From NCBI RefSeq assembly GCF_964340395.1, contig NC_135552.1, positions 18,607,181 through 18,642,180 of the forward strand: DNA of 35,000 bases, in the 5' to 3' direction. Position 1 is the stretch's first letter. The number at the start of each line of letters is the position of its first letter. The translations under genes and the position numbers were made by a program. Below are positions 13,220 to 24,900 of the stretch, one piece after another. The DNA is from Glandiceps talaboti. Lineage: Eukaryota > Hemichordata > Enteropneusta > Spengelidae. Under the pieces are notes generated by a model that saw nothing but the letters and a program-made list of their open reading frames with translations, did not search any database and was not told the DNA's origin.

Positions 13220-14506
13220 TTGCCTAAAGAACTAGCCAAAGGAGGATCTAGAGGTGTACAACTGTACCCTGACTTGACTGAAATTTTCTGTATTCTTTTT
13301 GCAGACGATGTAGCTATTGTTTCGGATTCAATTATAGGACTTCAGCGTCAACTAAATTCATTAAGTAATTACTGCGACCATTGGAAACTAGTTGTCAATT
13401 TATCAAAGACCAAAGTTGTTACATTCAAAGCAGGTGGGCCTCTCTCCAGGATGGAGAGGTGGACCTACAAGGGTCAACCAGTTGATGTTGTCTCCTATTA
13501 TAAGTACTTGGGTCTATTAATTTCTTGTCGCTTGCAATGGTCTATGGCTACGAAAACGTTGGCTCAACAAGCTAGAAAAGTACTGTTTAGTTTAGTAAGG
13601 GCAACCAAAAAGACAGGAATGTTGTCATACGATACGTTTTTTAAACTGTTTGACACGATGATTTTGCCTATTTTGTCCTACGGGTCAGAAGTTTGGGGGT
13701 ACGAGCAGTTTGATTCACTTGAAAGAATTCATCATCTGGCATGTCGCTCTTTTCTAGGTGTTTTTAGTAATGCTCCAAATGTCGCTGTGTTAGGAGATTG
13801 TGGCAGATATCCCATTTATTTGTATACTGCTAAACGTTGTGTAAAATACTGGGCCAAGTTGTTAAACATGCCCAAGAATAGATACCCCCGCAAATGTTAC
13901 GACATGCTATATAATATTGAAGTCTCTGGTGTCAGGTCAAGGCCAACCTGGGTGAAGCATATACAGAATTTGCTCTCATTAGCCAATCTAAGCGAAGTTT
14001 GGGATTCTCAGCAAGTCCCAAATATAAATAGTTTTCTTAAAACTTTTGTAGACAAGTTCAAAGAGTACTTATTTATCACCTGGCAAAGTGACGTGTGTTC
14101 TATTGACAAATTATCTACATATTGTAATTTCAAGGTGTCACTTGAACCTGAAAAATATTTGTTCTGTTTAAATATTCCTATTCATTTACAGTCGTTATCA
14201 CGTTTTCGTTGTTCCTCACATTATCTTCGTGTAGAAACAGACAGAAAATTTAATATTGAAAGAAGTCAGCGTATATGTTTACTTTGTGATTCCGGCAATG
14301 TAGAAAATGAGTTTCATTTCCTCCTGGTTTGTTCCTTTTTCAATCATTACAGAGATAAGTATATTCCTTATTTCTATTTTAACCCTCCCACTGAACGTAA
14401 ATTTATAGATTTAATGACTTCACCCGATACTGTTATTATTCAAAAGTTAGCTGTATATGTATTCCATGCTATGAAGCTACGTAAGGAAGTGCATGCCGTT
14501 GTCTGA
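13220..14506 (+). pseudogene. LINE ORF2 fragment 3: FADD motif, thumb and zinc knuckle
   Basis: Carries the catalytic FADD box (13298-13309, ILFADDVAIVSDS), then VNLSKTKVVTF, the YYKYLG block, a region with ILSYGSEVWG typical of the thumb and post-RT region, and near the C terminus a CLLC...H....C knuckle (about 14274-14333). It ends at a TGA at 14504-14506. The first in-frame codon is not a genuine start; this is the downstream part of one ancestral ORF split by the T-run frameshift. It is otherwise free of stops over 428 codons, so the copy is fairly young. Confidence 0.93.
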
Positions 14507-14615
14507 GTGTTATGTATATTCTTTCATTTTCTCCTGCCATGTTTGTGGGTAAATTATTTGTACATTGTATTTTGGGCCGATGGCCTTTAACTACACTAAT
14601 AAAAGACCATATATA

Positions 14616-15303
14616 TAATGATTACCTTAGAGTCTTGTATGTTCATGCCTTAATAAGCTGAGTTTGCACGTTTGCCAGATAACATTGCGACTCATCCTTG
14701 AGTCGATTTCACACCTAGTGCAAACAAGGTTTGTTTAAATTGATCCTTAATATAGATATAATTATATCATGACGTCATGCTGCAAGATCTGTGACCTTCG
14801 ATATTTCCATATGTCTTTGATATTGCAGCTCCATGACTGTTTAGTGTGATCTAACGTAAAAGGGTGTCGTGATCTAACGTAAAAGGGTGTCGTCATACTT
14901 TTAATCATCGCAGATTCCCAATTATCCCGTCATTCCCTTTTCAAGAATCCGTCATTTTTTTCTGAGTTCCGTCCTTAACAGTCTCAGGTGCAAGCATACA
15001 TGTACAACCAAGATCATTGTTTTGTCGTTTTGTCCAAAGTACAGACTATTCAGCAACGACATCATTACACGTCTTCCTTTCTGAGTTGTGTGTGGTAACC
15101 TTGATCGATTTATCACTTCAATGGTGCAAGGTTGCAGTGATACAATGATACAGTTATAGCAATTACTACAAACTCCTAAATAGGTACCCGGGCTCTGACA
15201 GACTTGCGTTTTCACAAATGGGAAAAGCAACGATTACTTTCGTTCAATTTTATAATAATTTTAGACAAAGCTGTGATCTTGATTTTAGATGTAAGACCCA
15301 AAT
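14616..15303. other. No gene; 23-bp tandem duplication inside
   Basis: No gene recognised. Two exact adjacent copies of a 23-bp unit beginning GATCTAACGTAAAAGGGTGT occupy 14848-14870 and 14871-14893. Confidence 0.6.
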
Positions 15304-15655
15304 AAAAAAATTAAAGTTGTTTGGTTCCGGTTACCCGACCCCTCCTAAACTTTTTGTTATGTATTCGAGAAAAATAGTAATAAAATCGTGAAAATCGTGT
15401 GAAGTCTCGCAAGAAATAGTGGGTGCGAAAACTGACATCAACTTAAAAAGACAAAATAAAACTATTCTTCCAATCTGTAATGGCTGTACATCTGATAGGA
15501 AGAAATAAACAACACAGAGACAATTTGGAAAACAATGGAAAACTAGACACTCACACTGTCACTGAAAAAAAAAATAATAAAATAAAATAAAAAAATCTAC
15601 CTACCCCACCTATATTAAAATTGAATGTAATCGGAACCACACAATCATTTTTTTA
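15304..15655. mobile_element. About 352-bp terminal-inverted-repeat element
   Basis: Left end 15304-15334 contains TTTGGTTCCGGTTAC; right end 15627-15655 contains its near complement GTAATCGGAACCACA. Both ends abut an A or T run. The interior includes an A/AAAT-rich block (15565-15597). Read on the minus strand, a TTTTTTTTTTCAG acceptor-like site is followed by a frame of about 70 codons with no recognisable motif. Best read as a non-autonomous DNA element; superfamily not assigned. Confidence 0.6.
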
Positions 15656-16230
15656 CGCCTAATATTAGAGATAATGAAATGTTCAGATGAACACTGTTAT
15701 TGGTCTTTAAAATATGCAAATTTAAATAATCTTGGCAAAAAACGAACAGCAAACACGAACACCTTCCATTTAAACAAATTGAAAACAATGCAACTGAAAA
15801 AAAATATCAGAATTGGCCTGTGTAGTTAATGCAAGACGGGAAAGGATTGCATATGTCTCTCTTTATATAGACACTCCACAAAGTACTACGTAATGATGAG
15901 TACATCAGCATCACTAATTATCAGAATATGCACACTCTAACATTGGCCCTCTTGGGAGGTAATTAACTGTCAGATAAAAATAGACAGATTTATCAAATTG
16001 ATAAAATTATTCACAGGGTTACACGTATTCATGGCATGTTATTATATCAAAATGGGATATCTAGTATCAGACTAGGAACTCTGACTAGATGGCGAAATTC
16101 GCCGTGATTGTATTAACGTCTTTCCCGATAACAACCGTGTAAGTATAGAACGAGTGGCCGCAAAACGCGAACACCAACATGTAACCCATCAAACAACATG
16201 GAAGTAAGACGATATGTGTGATAATTTTGT

Positions 16231-16456
16231 CCATGGACAAATGGAACCTGTTACAACAGGGAAAGTAAACAACTGAATTGGATTAATGACACTTGGCTCA
16301 GCATGTTGGAAGTACAGAGATTATAAAACTGTTCTTATCAAATTGTGGTGTGTAATACAAGTCTCTGCTGTTCCAACATGCTGTGCCAAGTGTTATTATA
16401 TTAATCCAATTCATTTGTTTACTTTCCCTGATTTGTAACAGGTTCCATTTGTCCAA
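16231..16456. mobile_element. Long inverted repeat (fold-back/MITE-like), about 226 bp
   Basis: Arms 16231-16322 and 16359-16456 are inverted copies with roughly 90 percent identity by eye, including GGACAAATGGAACCTGTTAC and GGGAAAGTAAACAA. The loop is about 36 bp. The transcript would form a near-continuous hairpin. The 69-residue minus-strand frame across it is an artefact of the arms. No clear target-site duplication was seen. Confidence 0.8.
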
Positions 16457-18723
16457 GATCTGATGTCGGCAGTTGTAACTATCGTTTATCAAAGCTTCGT
16501 CTACCAAATGAACTAAGTGACCAGTTGAGCATTATTTACACACTAACGACTTTTTGTATACCAGCCATTTATTTTAATAACAGCTGTACGGAAAGTGTAT
16601 AAGTCGATTGGCGGTCATGAACAACTACAATAGTATGGTTACTTGCACATTGAATGTATCGTTGTTCATAAGTTTGTCATATATATATATAATATAAAAT
16701 ATCATAAGCCATACAGTTCTGACCGAAATATTTCGAAGAGATTGAACTCCTCTTCATCGATGGGTCTCCTCTTCATTTGTGTGTATATATATAATTATAT
16801 ATACACACAAAAAGGACACGTGATGGCCTCAGAAATACAAAAGAAAAAGTTTTAAACAGATTTTAAGACAAGTTTATGAATCATTCCGTGTCGATCATAG
16901 CATGTTATACCTGTGGGAAGTAGGGTCATTCTATTAAAATGAAAATACTGAATATCTTGTGATTGCTACTTCGGCCGTACGTCAGATTTATATAACAGGA
17001 AAGGCATATAAACACTTTTAATGGAAGGTATCTATTAGTAACTAGTAACATTCTCCTCTGGAAGGAAATGTGGCTTATTCGTCAGTTATTAATGTCACTA
17101 TCTGTCATTATTTTTCATGTTTTATTACATTCCAAGTCCGGCTCCAGGCAACATATTAATGAACAAACACACCACTTTACTCTGGTTAATAATGTCATAG
17201 TGTGATCGATCGATGTGGACTGTTTCCTCTAGATCTGCCAGAGATCCCAGCTCTATTCATGACGTGCATAGCCACCAATACTCTACAACTGGCCATACAT
17301 ATTAGCGTTCTGTTCTGGCCTATCAAATACACTAGATCATAAAATAAACGTGTTATAAGCCACTGCGGTATTGAACTATGACAAACTGAGCTACAGTTTG
17401 ACCAAATTTCATTTAGTTTAAAGTTGCAGTTATTGTTATGTCAACTATTATCATAAATTAATGTGATCTTAGGGTAGCCCTCTAATGATATCCATACGTT
17501 TTTTGAACTCATTTAATTAAGAAAATTGCGAATAGTTCAAAAAAGTTCGCGAAATACAGATGTTAAAGTTTTACGAAACATACAAACAATCCATTTAGTA
17601 AGTTCTTTAAGATGTTGTGCAATAATGGATGTTTTCCAGATCACTACGAAATATTCAAATATTTCGTAAGTAGTATACCGTGTTCGATCTTGATGGCAAT
17701 GCCAGTGTTTCACGCACTTTTCTCGGGTGCAATGGTAAGCGATGGTACGTTTACCAAGTAACGGCTTCAAGTGCTTGACCTTGTAATATTTTTTCTATTT
17801 ACTCGCAGTTTTTTATCGAACATTTCACTGCAATGTGAAGCCTTTTTTCGCTTCAATTCTCAAGTAAAGATGTGCTGTTAATGGATCAAAGTATTATCCG
17901 TTTTTTTCCATCGTTGAGGTATAATTTCAAAGTTACTACAACATTGAGCTCCACTGTAAATGAACACCGAAAACAGCTGAAAATTGAAAATTCATATTAT
18001 CATGCAGATTACAACTCCTAAGGTCCCATGATAAATGATATTCTTTAAGATTCCCTGGTGGCATTTTTCCCAATATTTTGAGCTTGTTCTTTCACCTGTA
18101 CTCTTTATTCCCAGAGAATAAGTTGCATTAGATAGAGTTAGCGTTCACAGGGGGATACTTCTACGTTACAGTATCAGGTGAGACGCTAGCTATCAACATG
18201 AGAATTCAGCAGAAGAAACGATCACGTTTTGAGGTCTCAATGCAACAGTCAATATCTGGTTGATATTCATCCCTGATTATTGTCTGATTTTCTTGTGGAT
18301 AGGTTTATCTGGATGTATTATCGATAGCCTTGCAGTCAGAGGTTCACTTGCAGTAATTACAGTCAACGGGGAACAGGTTGTGATTACTTGAACACGGTAT
18401 AAAAAACTGGTCATTTTGATGACAAAATTGGGGACGTCAGGCGTCAATTCCAGCCCAACAGCTGCGTGCGAGACAGCACTCGAGCATTTCCTGTTGTCTC
18501 CTTACACCATTAAACATAATGAATATGATATATTTTTGTTTCATTTTCAGACTGATACCGTATATGAATTAACAGGCTAAAATTCACTTGATCCGCACGG
18601 AATCTGTACTGATATAGATAATTATCGCCATGAAAATCGTCTGATTTCAAGGACGTCGTGCTCGTTTACTCTGGTTAAACTGTACTTGGGTCGACAAGAG
18701 TTGAAATACTAACTAATGGGATT
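16457..18723. other. No gene recognised
   Basis: AT-rich. An imperfect palindrome at 16777-16810 pairs TTGTGTGTATATATA with TATATATACACACAA. No frame with splice context was identified. Confidence 0.45.
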
Positions 18724-19043
18724 GTGGTAGTCACGGTGGTGGTCCGATGGTGATGATTGTGGTTGTCACAGTGGTAGTAAGATGGTTATTGTGGTAGTCA
18801 CAGTGGTGGTAGGATGGTGATGATTGTGGTTGTCACAGTGGTAGTACGATCGTGATTGCGATAGTCACAGTGGTGGTCCGATGGCGATTATGGTAGTCAC
18901 TGGTCGTCTGGTGATAATGGCTGTGGCAGCCACAGTGCTGGCTCGAGATGATGGCTGTGGTAGTCACAGTGGTGGTCCGATGATGATGACTGTGATAGTC
19001 AGTGATACGTGGTCCAACGGTGACAAGAATGGTAGTCAGTGGT
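18724..19043 (+). repeat. Degenerate minisatellite, about nine units of 32-39 bp
   Basis: Units begin TGTGGTAGTCACAGTGGTGG and continue with variants of TCCGATGGTGATGAT. They vary in length and sequence. Each contains a GTGRTAGTCAC-like imperfect palindrome. A longer GTT/GGT microsatellite follows within 80 bp, so the region probably evolves by slippage. Confidence 0.85.
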
Positions 19044-19119
19044 AAAAGTTGTTACGTTGTTGAAACCCTTTCGTGTTGTAATGAATGTTGTGGTGGTTGT
19101 TATGCTTTGTTTTTATTCG

Positions 19120-19129
19120 TTGCTGCTGC

Positions 19130-19168
<39 letters not shown>

Positions 19169-19205
19169 GGTGGTGGTGGTGGTGGTGGTGGTGGTGGTGG
19201 TGGTA
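19120..19205. repeat. Compound (TTG)n(TGG)n microsatellite
   Basis: A few GCT units, then about 12 TTG units, then about 13 TGG units. It encodes homopolymeric frames (Val, Cys/Gly, Pro/Gln) that mimic ORFs on both strands. Confidence 0.97.
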
Positions 19206-20150
19206 GTGATGGTTTTAAAGTAAACTGTTGCGTCCAATCCCTCAAAACGCTGAGGACTTTAACCGTGCTGTAAACACTACGTGAAACGTAACATCTTGTA
19301 ATATACATGTACTCTGAAGAAGTTGGTTTCTGAAAACATTTGTCGCCGATCGCGAGACTTTCTGCTTTGTCGCCAGACTCAGATTGACTTTTTACTAGAG
19401 GTTTGGGTGTCTCAACACCGAACGCTAAGCATTTATGACAAGGAATGTACTTGTGTAAGTACAGAAAAGATAAAGGGGAATACAAAATATTCGAAACATC
19501 TGGAAACATAAATGTCAAAATCTAGTATTTCTCCTCGCAAATCAAATATGACATCACGTATTAGTGGTTATTGTTACTATATTAGGTACCAGTCCACACA
19601 TAGAACTACTGAATTTTAACCCGCGTCTGACTAGTGAAGCCCGAACGCAGTGATCATGACAGTTTGAGAATAGAAATATTTTGTACGTCCTCAGGGTCCA
19701 TGTTGTACCAAAGCAACCCACACATCAAACCTGGATATGCTATCAAAGGCCTCGTTACATCGAGTAATGTAATTGATACAAGGTCTATTTGTCCCTAAGT
19801 GATGCCTAAATAGATTGAAAGTGAAATGAAATGAAAACTACGAGACATCAAAATTCTTCACTATGACGTCACTAATTACCGTCGATATTCATCAAAAATC
19901 GCCAAAACTATATTTGATTTTTGATTCTACAATATGGATAGATATGACAACATTTCAGACTTGTAAACTCACCACATATGTTGGAAAATATGAGTAATTG
20001 TCAGTCATTGTTATTACTGAAATAAACAAAGTGTGGTATAAACAAATTATTTTTACGATACTTCATGACGTCAGTCGTAACAATGTGTTATAATTACTAG
20101 TATTTTGTTTTCATTTACAATGAGTCGGTAATAGATTCGATATGTCTAAC
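19206..20150. other. No gene recognised
   Basis: Ordinary AT-rich sequence without supported coding frames. Confidence 0.4.
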
Positions 20151-20333
20151 ACACACATACATACATACATACATACATACATACATACATACATACATAC
20201 ATACATACATACATACATACATACATACATACATACATACATACATACAGACATACAATAAATAAATAAATACATACATACATACATACATACATACATA
20301 CATACATACATACATACATACATACATACATGC

Positions 20334-20372
<39 letters not shown>

Positions 20373-20462
20373 TAAAGACAGACACACACATACATACACA
20401 CAAACAAACAAACAAATAAACAAACAAATAGACAGACAGACAGACAAACGCGCGCGCACACA

Positions 20463-20534
<72 letters not shown>

Positions 20535-20535
20535 A
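20151..20535. repeat. Compound tetranucleotide and dinucleotide satellite
   Basis: Successive blocks of CATA (about 20156-20250), AATA, CATA again (to about 20332), CAGA, CAAA, a second CAGA block, a short CG alternation, then a long CA run (about 20457-20535). All long minus-strand frames rich in Cys, Val, Tyr and Met over it are repeat artefacts. Confidence 0.98.
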
Positions 20536-21427
20536 AGCGACATAGTTTTGGCAATGCCTGGTGAAATTGCCTGTAATTCTGTAGTTGTAGATCAATTGGT
20601 TGTTGCGATAATTGAATGTCCATTATCGTAAACAAGGGAGGAGATTTACAATATATTGTTCTGAGTAACGAGGTTATATGTCTATTTCCTACTCACATCA
20701 TTTCCACTATTTTTTCCCTCTTGTCCGAAATGTTGCCGGGGATTAATCATCCTTCTCGTTTATTGATTGGGGTTGCTAAGATACGAATTATAGAGTTGAA
20801 ACAATGTCAGTTCAAAAGAGTTGATATCATATCAACAAAAATGTACCAATTACCTGTGTGAAATTCCGACTAATGTGACAATTCCGGGCAACTGTGTATA
20901 CCGTTTTTGATAACAGCAAATTTAAACTGAAATAACTGTGTCAACTTTAATGTGAAAAAATCCCACCTATGTTGAGCTGAATGGGATAAACCATCGAGTG
21001 AATCTGATGGCATTACTCGACTTTATACACCAATTAACTCTGGATGAGAATCAACAACGTGAAGTAGGGGACGTTAAGTTTAGTCTATGTGAGAAAAAGT
21101 AAAGTATCTTTTACGTGTAATGTAAATATGCAATATATATATTTATATTATAATATCACAGTTAACACACGTGCACCACTGTGTGAAAGAAACAAACACA
21201 CTGATCATTCAATCTCACAACATGAGTTGAATAGACATAAAGCTGTTAACGGTTGTAATACATTACCAGATGCAAACTACACTTGGCTTTTTATTTGTCA
21301 AAACTGCAAAAGAAGGGTTTCTAAATCTGTTGGAGGCTCGTTTCACGCCATCTTCGTCTATCACCGTCGATCGCCTGTGTATGACAATACGTCAATCTCA
21401 TATCAACTATCTAGTAACTCAAACCAT

Positions 21428-21429
<2 letters not shown>
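20536..21429. other. No gene recognised
   Basis: Several short plus-strand frames (20616-20861, 21089-21430) show no motif and no splice context. Confidence 0.4.
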
Positions 21430-21498
<69 letters not shown>

Positions 21499-21523
21499 CT
21501 CTATGCATATATTGTCTCTATGC
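21430..21523. repeat. (TA)n microsatellite with 17-bp tandem duplication
   Basis: About 33 TA units to about 21495, running into two copies of ATATATTGTCTCTATGC (21490-21506 and 21507-21523). Confidence 0.95.
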
Positions 21524-21606
21524 AGAGCTGTATAGCTTGATTGAACATGCCATCGTGAAATTACTGAATTGTGCTTGGAGACATGTGTCTACAACTACTT
21601 TCCTCT

Positions 21607-21612
21607 TTTATT
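21607..21612 (-). terminator. Polyadenylation signal of the TSP1-vWA gene
   Basis: AATAAA on the minus strand, about 104 nt past the stop codon at 21716-21718. This is the first such hexamer after the stop and a fitting distance for a short 3' untranslated region. The cleavage site is not defined. Confidence 0.5.
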
Positions 21613-21715
21613 ATGTTGCCTAGCAACCATTTTGTTTTCACTGTTGAATCCGCAATCATATTTTTTTTAACTTTTATATGATTAATAGTATGCATGAATG
21701 AGTTGGATATTACTT

Positions 21716-21912
21716 TCACTTGTTATTGGCTTGTATTAATGCTTTCTCAACAACACCATCCACGATGTCACTGTACTTATGTCCACGCAGTATTCTGTCT
21801 TCAGATCCCGCCAATTCCAGTAAAATGGCATCGTTGGTGTAATCTCCAACGGCAACTGCAAAGATTTCAACGCCGTCATTTCTCAGAGCATCTGATGCGT
21901 CTTTTATATCCC
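21716..21912 (-). CDS. TSP1-vWA gene exon 5: C-terminal vWA and stop
   Basis: 197 nt after acceptor TTGTTCCAATAAG. Encodes DIKDASDALRNDGVEIFAVA, then VGDYTNDAILLELAGSEDRI, and a final helix DIVDGVVEKALIQANNK before TGA at 21716-21718. The strand and helix order is normal for vWA. No standard ORF caller with a Met requirement would find it. Confidence 0.88.
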
Positions 21913-24900
21913 CTTATTGGAACAAAAGAGAAAACATGACATTAAATATTATATTTGATCTAACCCAAGGGATGACACGGATACCACATACCACGTCAAA
22001 ATCCTACGTGTTCATGAATAATTAAGTCTAATATTTACCGCTTTCACCAAGGATTAACAAACGTTCCAAAATACAAATTGCTTCAATTATTATATCATTT
22101 ATTTAGGATTGGTTTTAATAAAGCTATGCAGTGTACATGTATCAGTTATAGGATATAATTTCATAAACTGTTCACTCAGTAAAATAGACAGTGATATCTA
22201 TAATGTCGTTTGACTTCGCCCCAGTCAACATAAGTTTACGGTGCTTAATTCCTATTTCATTTCGTCAATATAACAACCTGTTGTAGTGTATCCATCGGTC
22301 AACACTAGGAGAGTCTTGTCAGCCTGGATCCTTGCAGTAGAGAACACTTGTTTGTGTGTCTGTGTTAGAGCTCCCGTCAGATCGGTCGAACCACCTGAAT
22401 AAGGAAGTTGAAAGATAAAAAACACTGTCACTTTCAAAAATAACAAGTGTCAAGCTAAAAATCCCCCCCCCCCCCAGTAATCTTATAGTGAACTGACGTC
22501 TAATGAAATATTATGTTCAGGCTTAACTGCCATTGTCAATTTCATGTATTGCTGAAACTGTTGTCGAGATTGAAATGTTATCAAGTAAAGACGCCCAACA
22601 TTCACATCCCATGAGGGCGTATTTTATTACAAATTATGGTCCCCATGAGTGATTACCAATGAACTTATGTTATTGGCAAAACATTCATTTATACGATAAA
22701 AATTCATTGAAAATTTCTCTAAAACTTCATTAACCAGTCTCTTTGTCTGCCTGCCTGCCTGTCTGCCTGTCTGTCTGTCTGTCTGCCTGTCTGTCTGTCT
22801 GTCTGTCTGTCTACGTCTGTCTACACCAGTCTCCCCCTCTCTCTCTGTCTCTGTCTTTTTGTCTCTCTCCCACAATCTTTCTAGCTCTCTCTCTCTCCCC
22901 ACCCTCTGGAATTATCAGACAAATCTTACCTTTGTACTGAATGTCCTGTAAGGCAGCTTTCATTTCTTCTTTGTCATAGTACGTATCCAAGTTAAAGTTT
23001 ACAGTAAAATAGTGTGCGAAGGAGGACATGGCGACGTGTACACCGTCTTCAGCTACATCAAGTTGATCGATCACACCATCGATAAACTCGAGGATGTCAT
23101 CAACACGGTCAGAACCAATACTCCCAGACTGGTCAAGTAAAAATACCACATCTTTCAACATAGCTGGAACAGGTGTTGTGAAAACTGTCGTAAAGGACGT
23201 CGTGGAAGCAGTAGTAGTCGTAGAAACGGACGTCGTTTCTAAAACACAACACAAAACAAGTATACACGGTGAAAAACAGAACAGGGGAAGCTACAACGCC
23301 TTGTGAACTCAATATCAAAACTTCATTTATTGAAAGGAAGCTCGAAAGAAAGACATAGGAAGATAAATTAAATTTAGCTTTAGACATCACCATGTTACAT
23401 TTATTTTTGACACAATTCATTAATTCACAACCAGATACTTAATCTTAACATTTCGTAGTTGTTAAAATACTTGTGTTTCTACAAAAAAAACATCAACTGA
23501 ATTAACTGAATTGAATTTCTTACAGTGCAATATATGTAATTAAATCTTGGTGCCATTTCTCTTAAGTCTGTGATATTTTCAAATGAGTTCATAATCACTG
23601 CGTATATTCACTGATGCAAGACATCGGTTCCTAACTGTTATGCATTTTTTTTTACCAAAGTGACAGTCTTGCAAAATACACAGGTCATGTGATTTACGCC
23701 CACCAATGGCGTTACAACGTTGTATAAATGTAATTACCTTGTGGACACGGCTCCACATTACAGAGTTCGGTTTCCCGTGAATCTTCGGGCGGGCTGCAGT
23801 CTGCTCCTCCGTTCTGGGGAGGAGGGTTGTAACATACACGAAATCTGAAACGTACGCCACCATCACAATAATGTGTACAGTCCGTCCAGGCATTCCATGA
23901 AGACCAACCGCCGTCAACTGCAGAATAACAGTAACCACTCATATAAAAAACAAAGTATATGAATTTAATCTATATCTTACCTTTAGGTGGCGCAATTTAT
24001 TTAAAGTCACTAGTAGTAATGTCTCAAATGCACGGACATCATTCAAGTTGTAATGATACAAACACAAGTCAAGGCTCAATCGTCTCAACTACAAGCCTAT
24101 CAATACACCAGAGAAAGGGTAAATATACGAGAAAGAAATAGAACCAGGCCCAGAATCGTTGGGTTTTTAATTTCATCATCATCTCTTCCTAAAGTTGTCG
24201 TGGAAGCGCGAAATGTTATTTATTAGAACGCCTGGCAGAAAACTATCAAATGCTCGACTTTCTATATGCAAATTCACCGCACCGTATACAACTACGGAGG
24301 TAGTGAACAAAACCATGTTTCATAATTCGGAACAGATCTCAGTGTAATTTTTTGAACCATATTGTCAACGTTGGTTATATAGTTGTAAGAGAAACTCTTT
24401 TAGTATCAGATGTTAATAGTCATCAGATTAATCCAGTCTTTGTGAGTCGCTAATAGTATCTCTAAATACAAAAGCATACGAGCGTCGTTCGCTCATGATG
24501 AGAATATTAAACCCTTTCTCTGTCGCAGATAAATCATCACTTTCCAAAGTAAAACGTTTGAAATCGATGTGTATTCTTGTATGAATTTCACAATTCTACA
24601 GATGCAATATTGAATCTACCTTCAATAAAGTTAAAGCTGACATACAGCTCTTAGTGATCATGGAGAATGGTTGGATATACACTCACTGCCTAACAAGCAA
24701 TTCAGTATTTTCGATGAAATACATGCAGGGAGAAGATACGAGTCTATTATACGATGGCATGTTTATCAAGGATATCAAGAATGCGAGTGTGGCCGTAAAG
24801 TTCTAATACCTAAAAGTTGACGGTTAATGTCGTATGTAAATTAGAGGATGTACAAGAAATGGCGCCAAAATGTTGATGTAAAAATATTTGTAATGTTTTG

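Larger units (their letters stand above)
11735..14615 (+). mobile_element. 5'-truncated non-LTR retrotransposon (LINE), inactive
   Basis: Contains, in order, the tail of an apurinic-type endonuclease (ending in the SDHFP motif), a complete reverse transcriptase with FADD catalytic motif, and a C-terminal Cys-Cys-His-Cys knuckle. There is no RNase H domain. The 5' end is lost within the endonuclease, the usual outcome of incomplete target-primed reverse transcription. The 3' end has a short untranslated tail with a GGCC-GAT-GGCC hairpin (about 14575-14586), an AATAAA at 14598-14603 and a terminal short ATATATA stretch. Coding is broken by an in-frame TAA at 12787 and a frameshift at 13204-13210. 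No target-site duplication was convincing. The clade is uncertain: RNase H-less, L2/CR1-, RTE- or Proto2-like. Confidence 0.93.

Noticed and set aside
19036-19518. 160-residue minus-strand frame with poly-Gln and poly-Pro
   Set aside because: The core is the trinucleotide array and the flanks have no recognisable domain or splice context.
20111-20635. Three Cys/Val/Tyr/Met-rich minus-strand frames up to 174 residues
   Set aside because: All three frames are open because the underlying tetranucleotide and CA repeats lack stops; this is not a cysteine-rich protein.
23579-23942. 119-residue minus-strand frame over the TSP1 exon
   Set aside because: It is the wrong frame of the TSP1 exon; the other frame gives the correct Trp/Cys pattern and splice phases.
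23960-24140. Extra exon suggested by an AAAG|GTAAGA donor on the minus strand
   Set aside because: The phase-1 frame before it meets a stop within 15 nt, with no acceptor in between.
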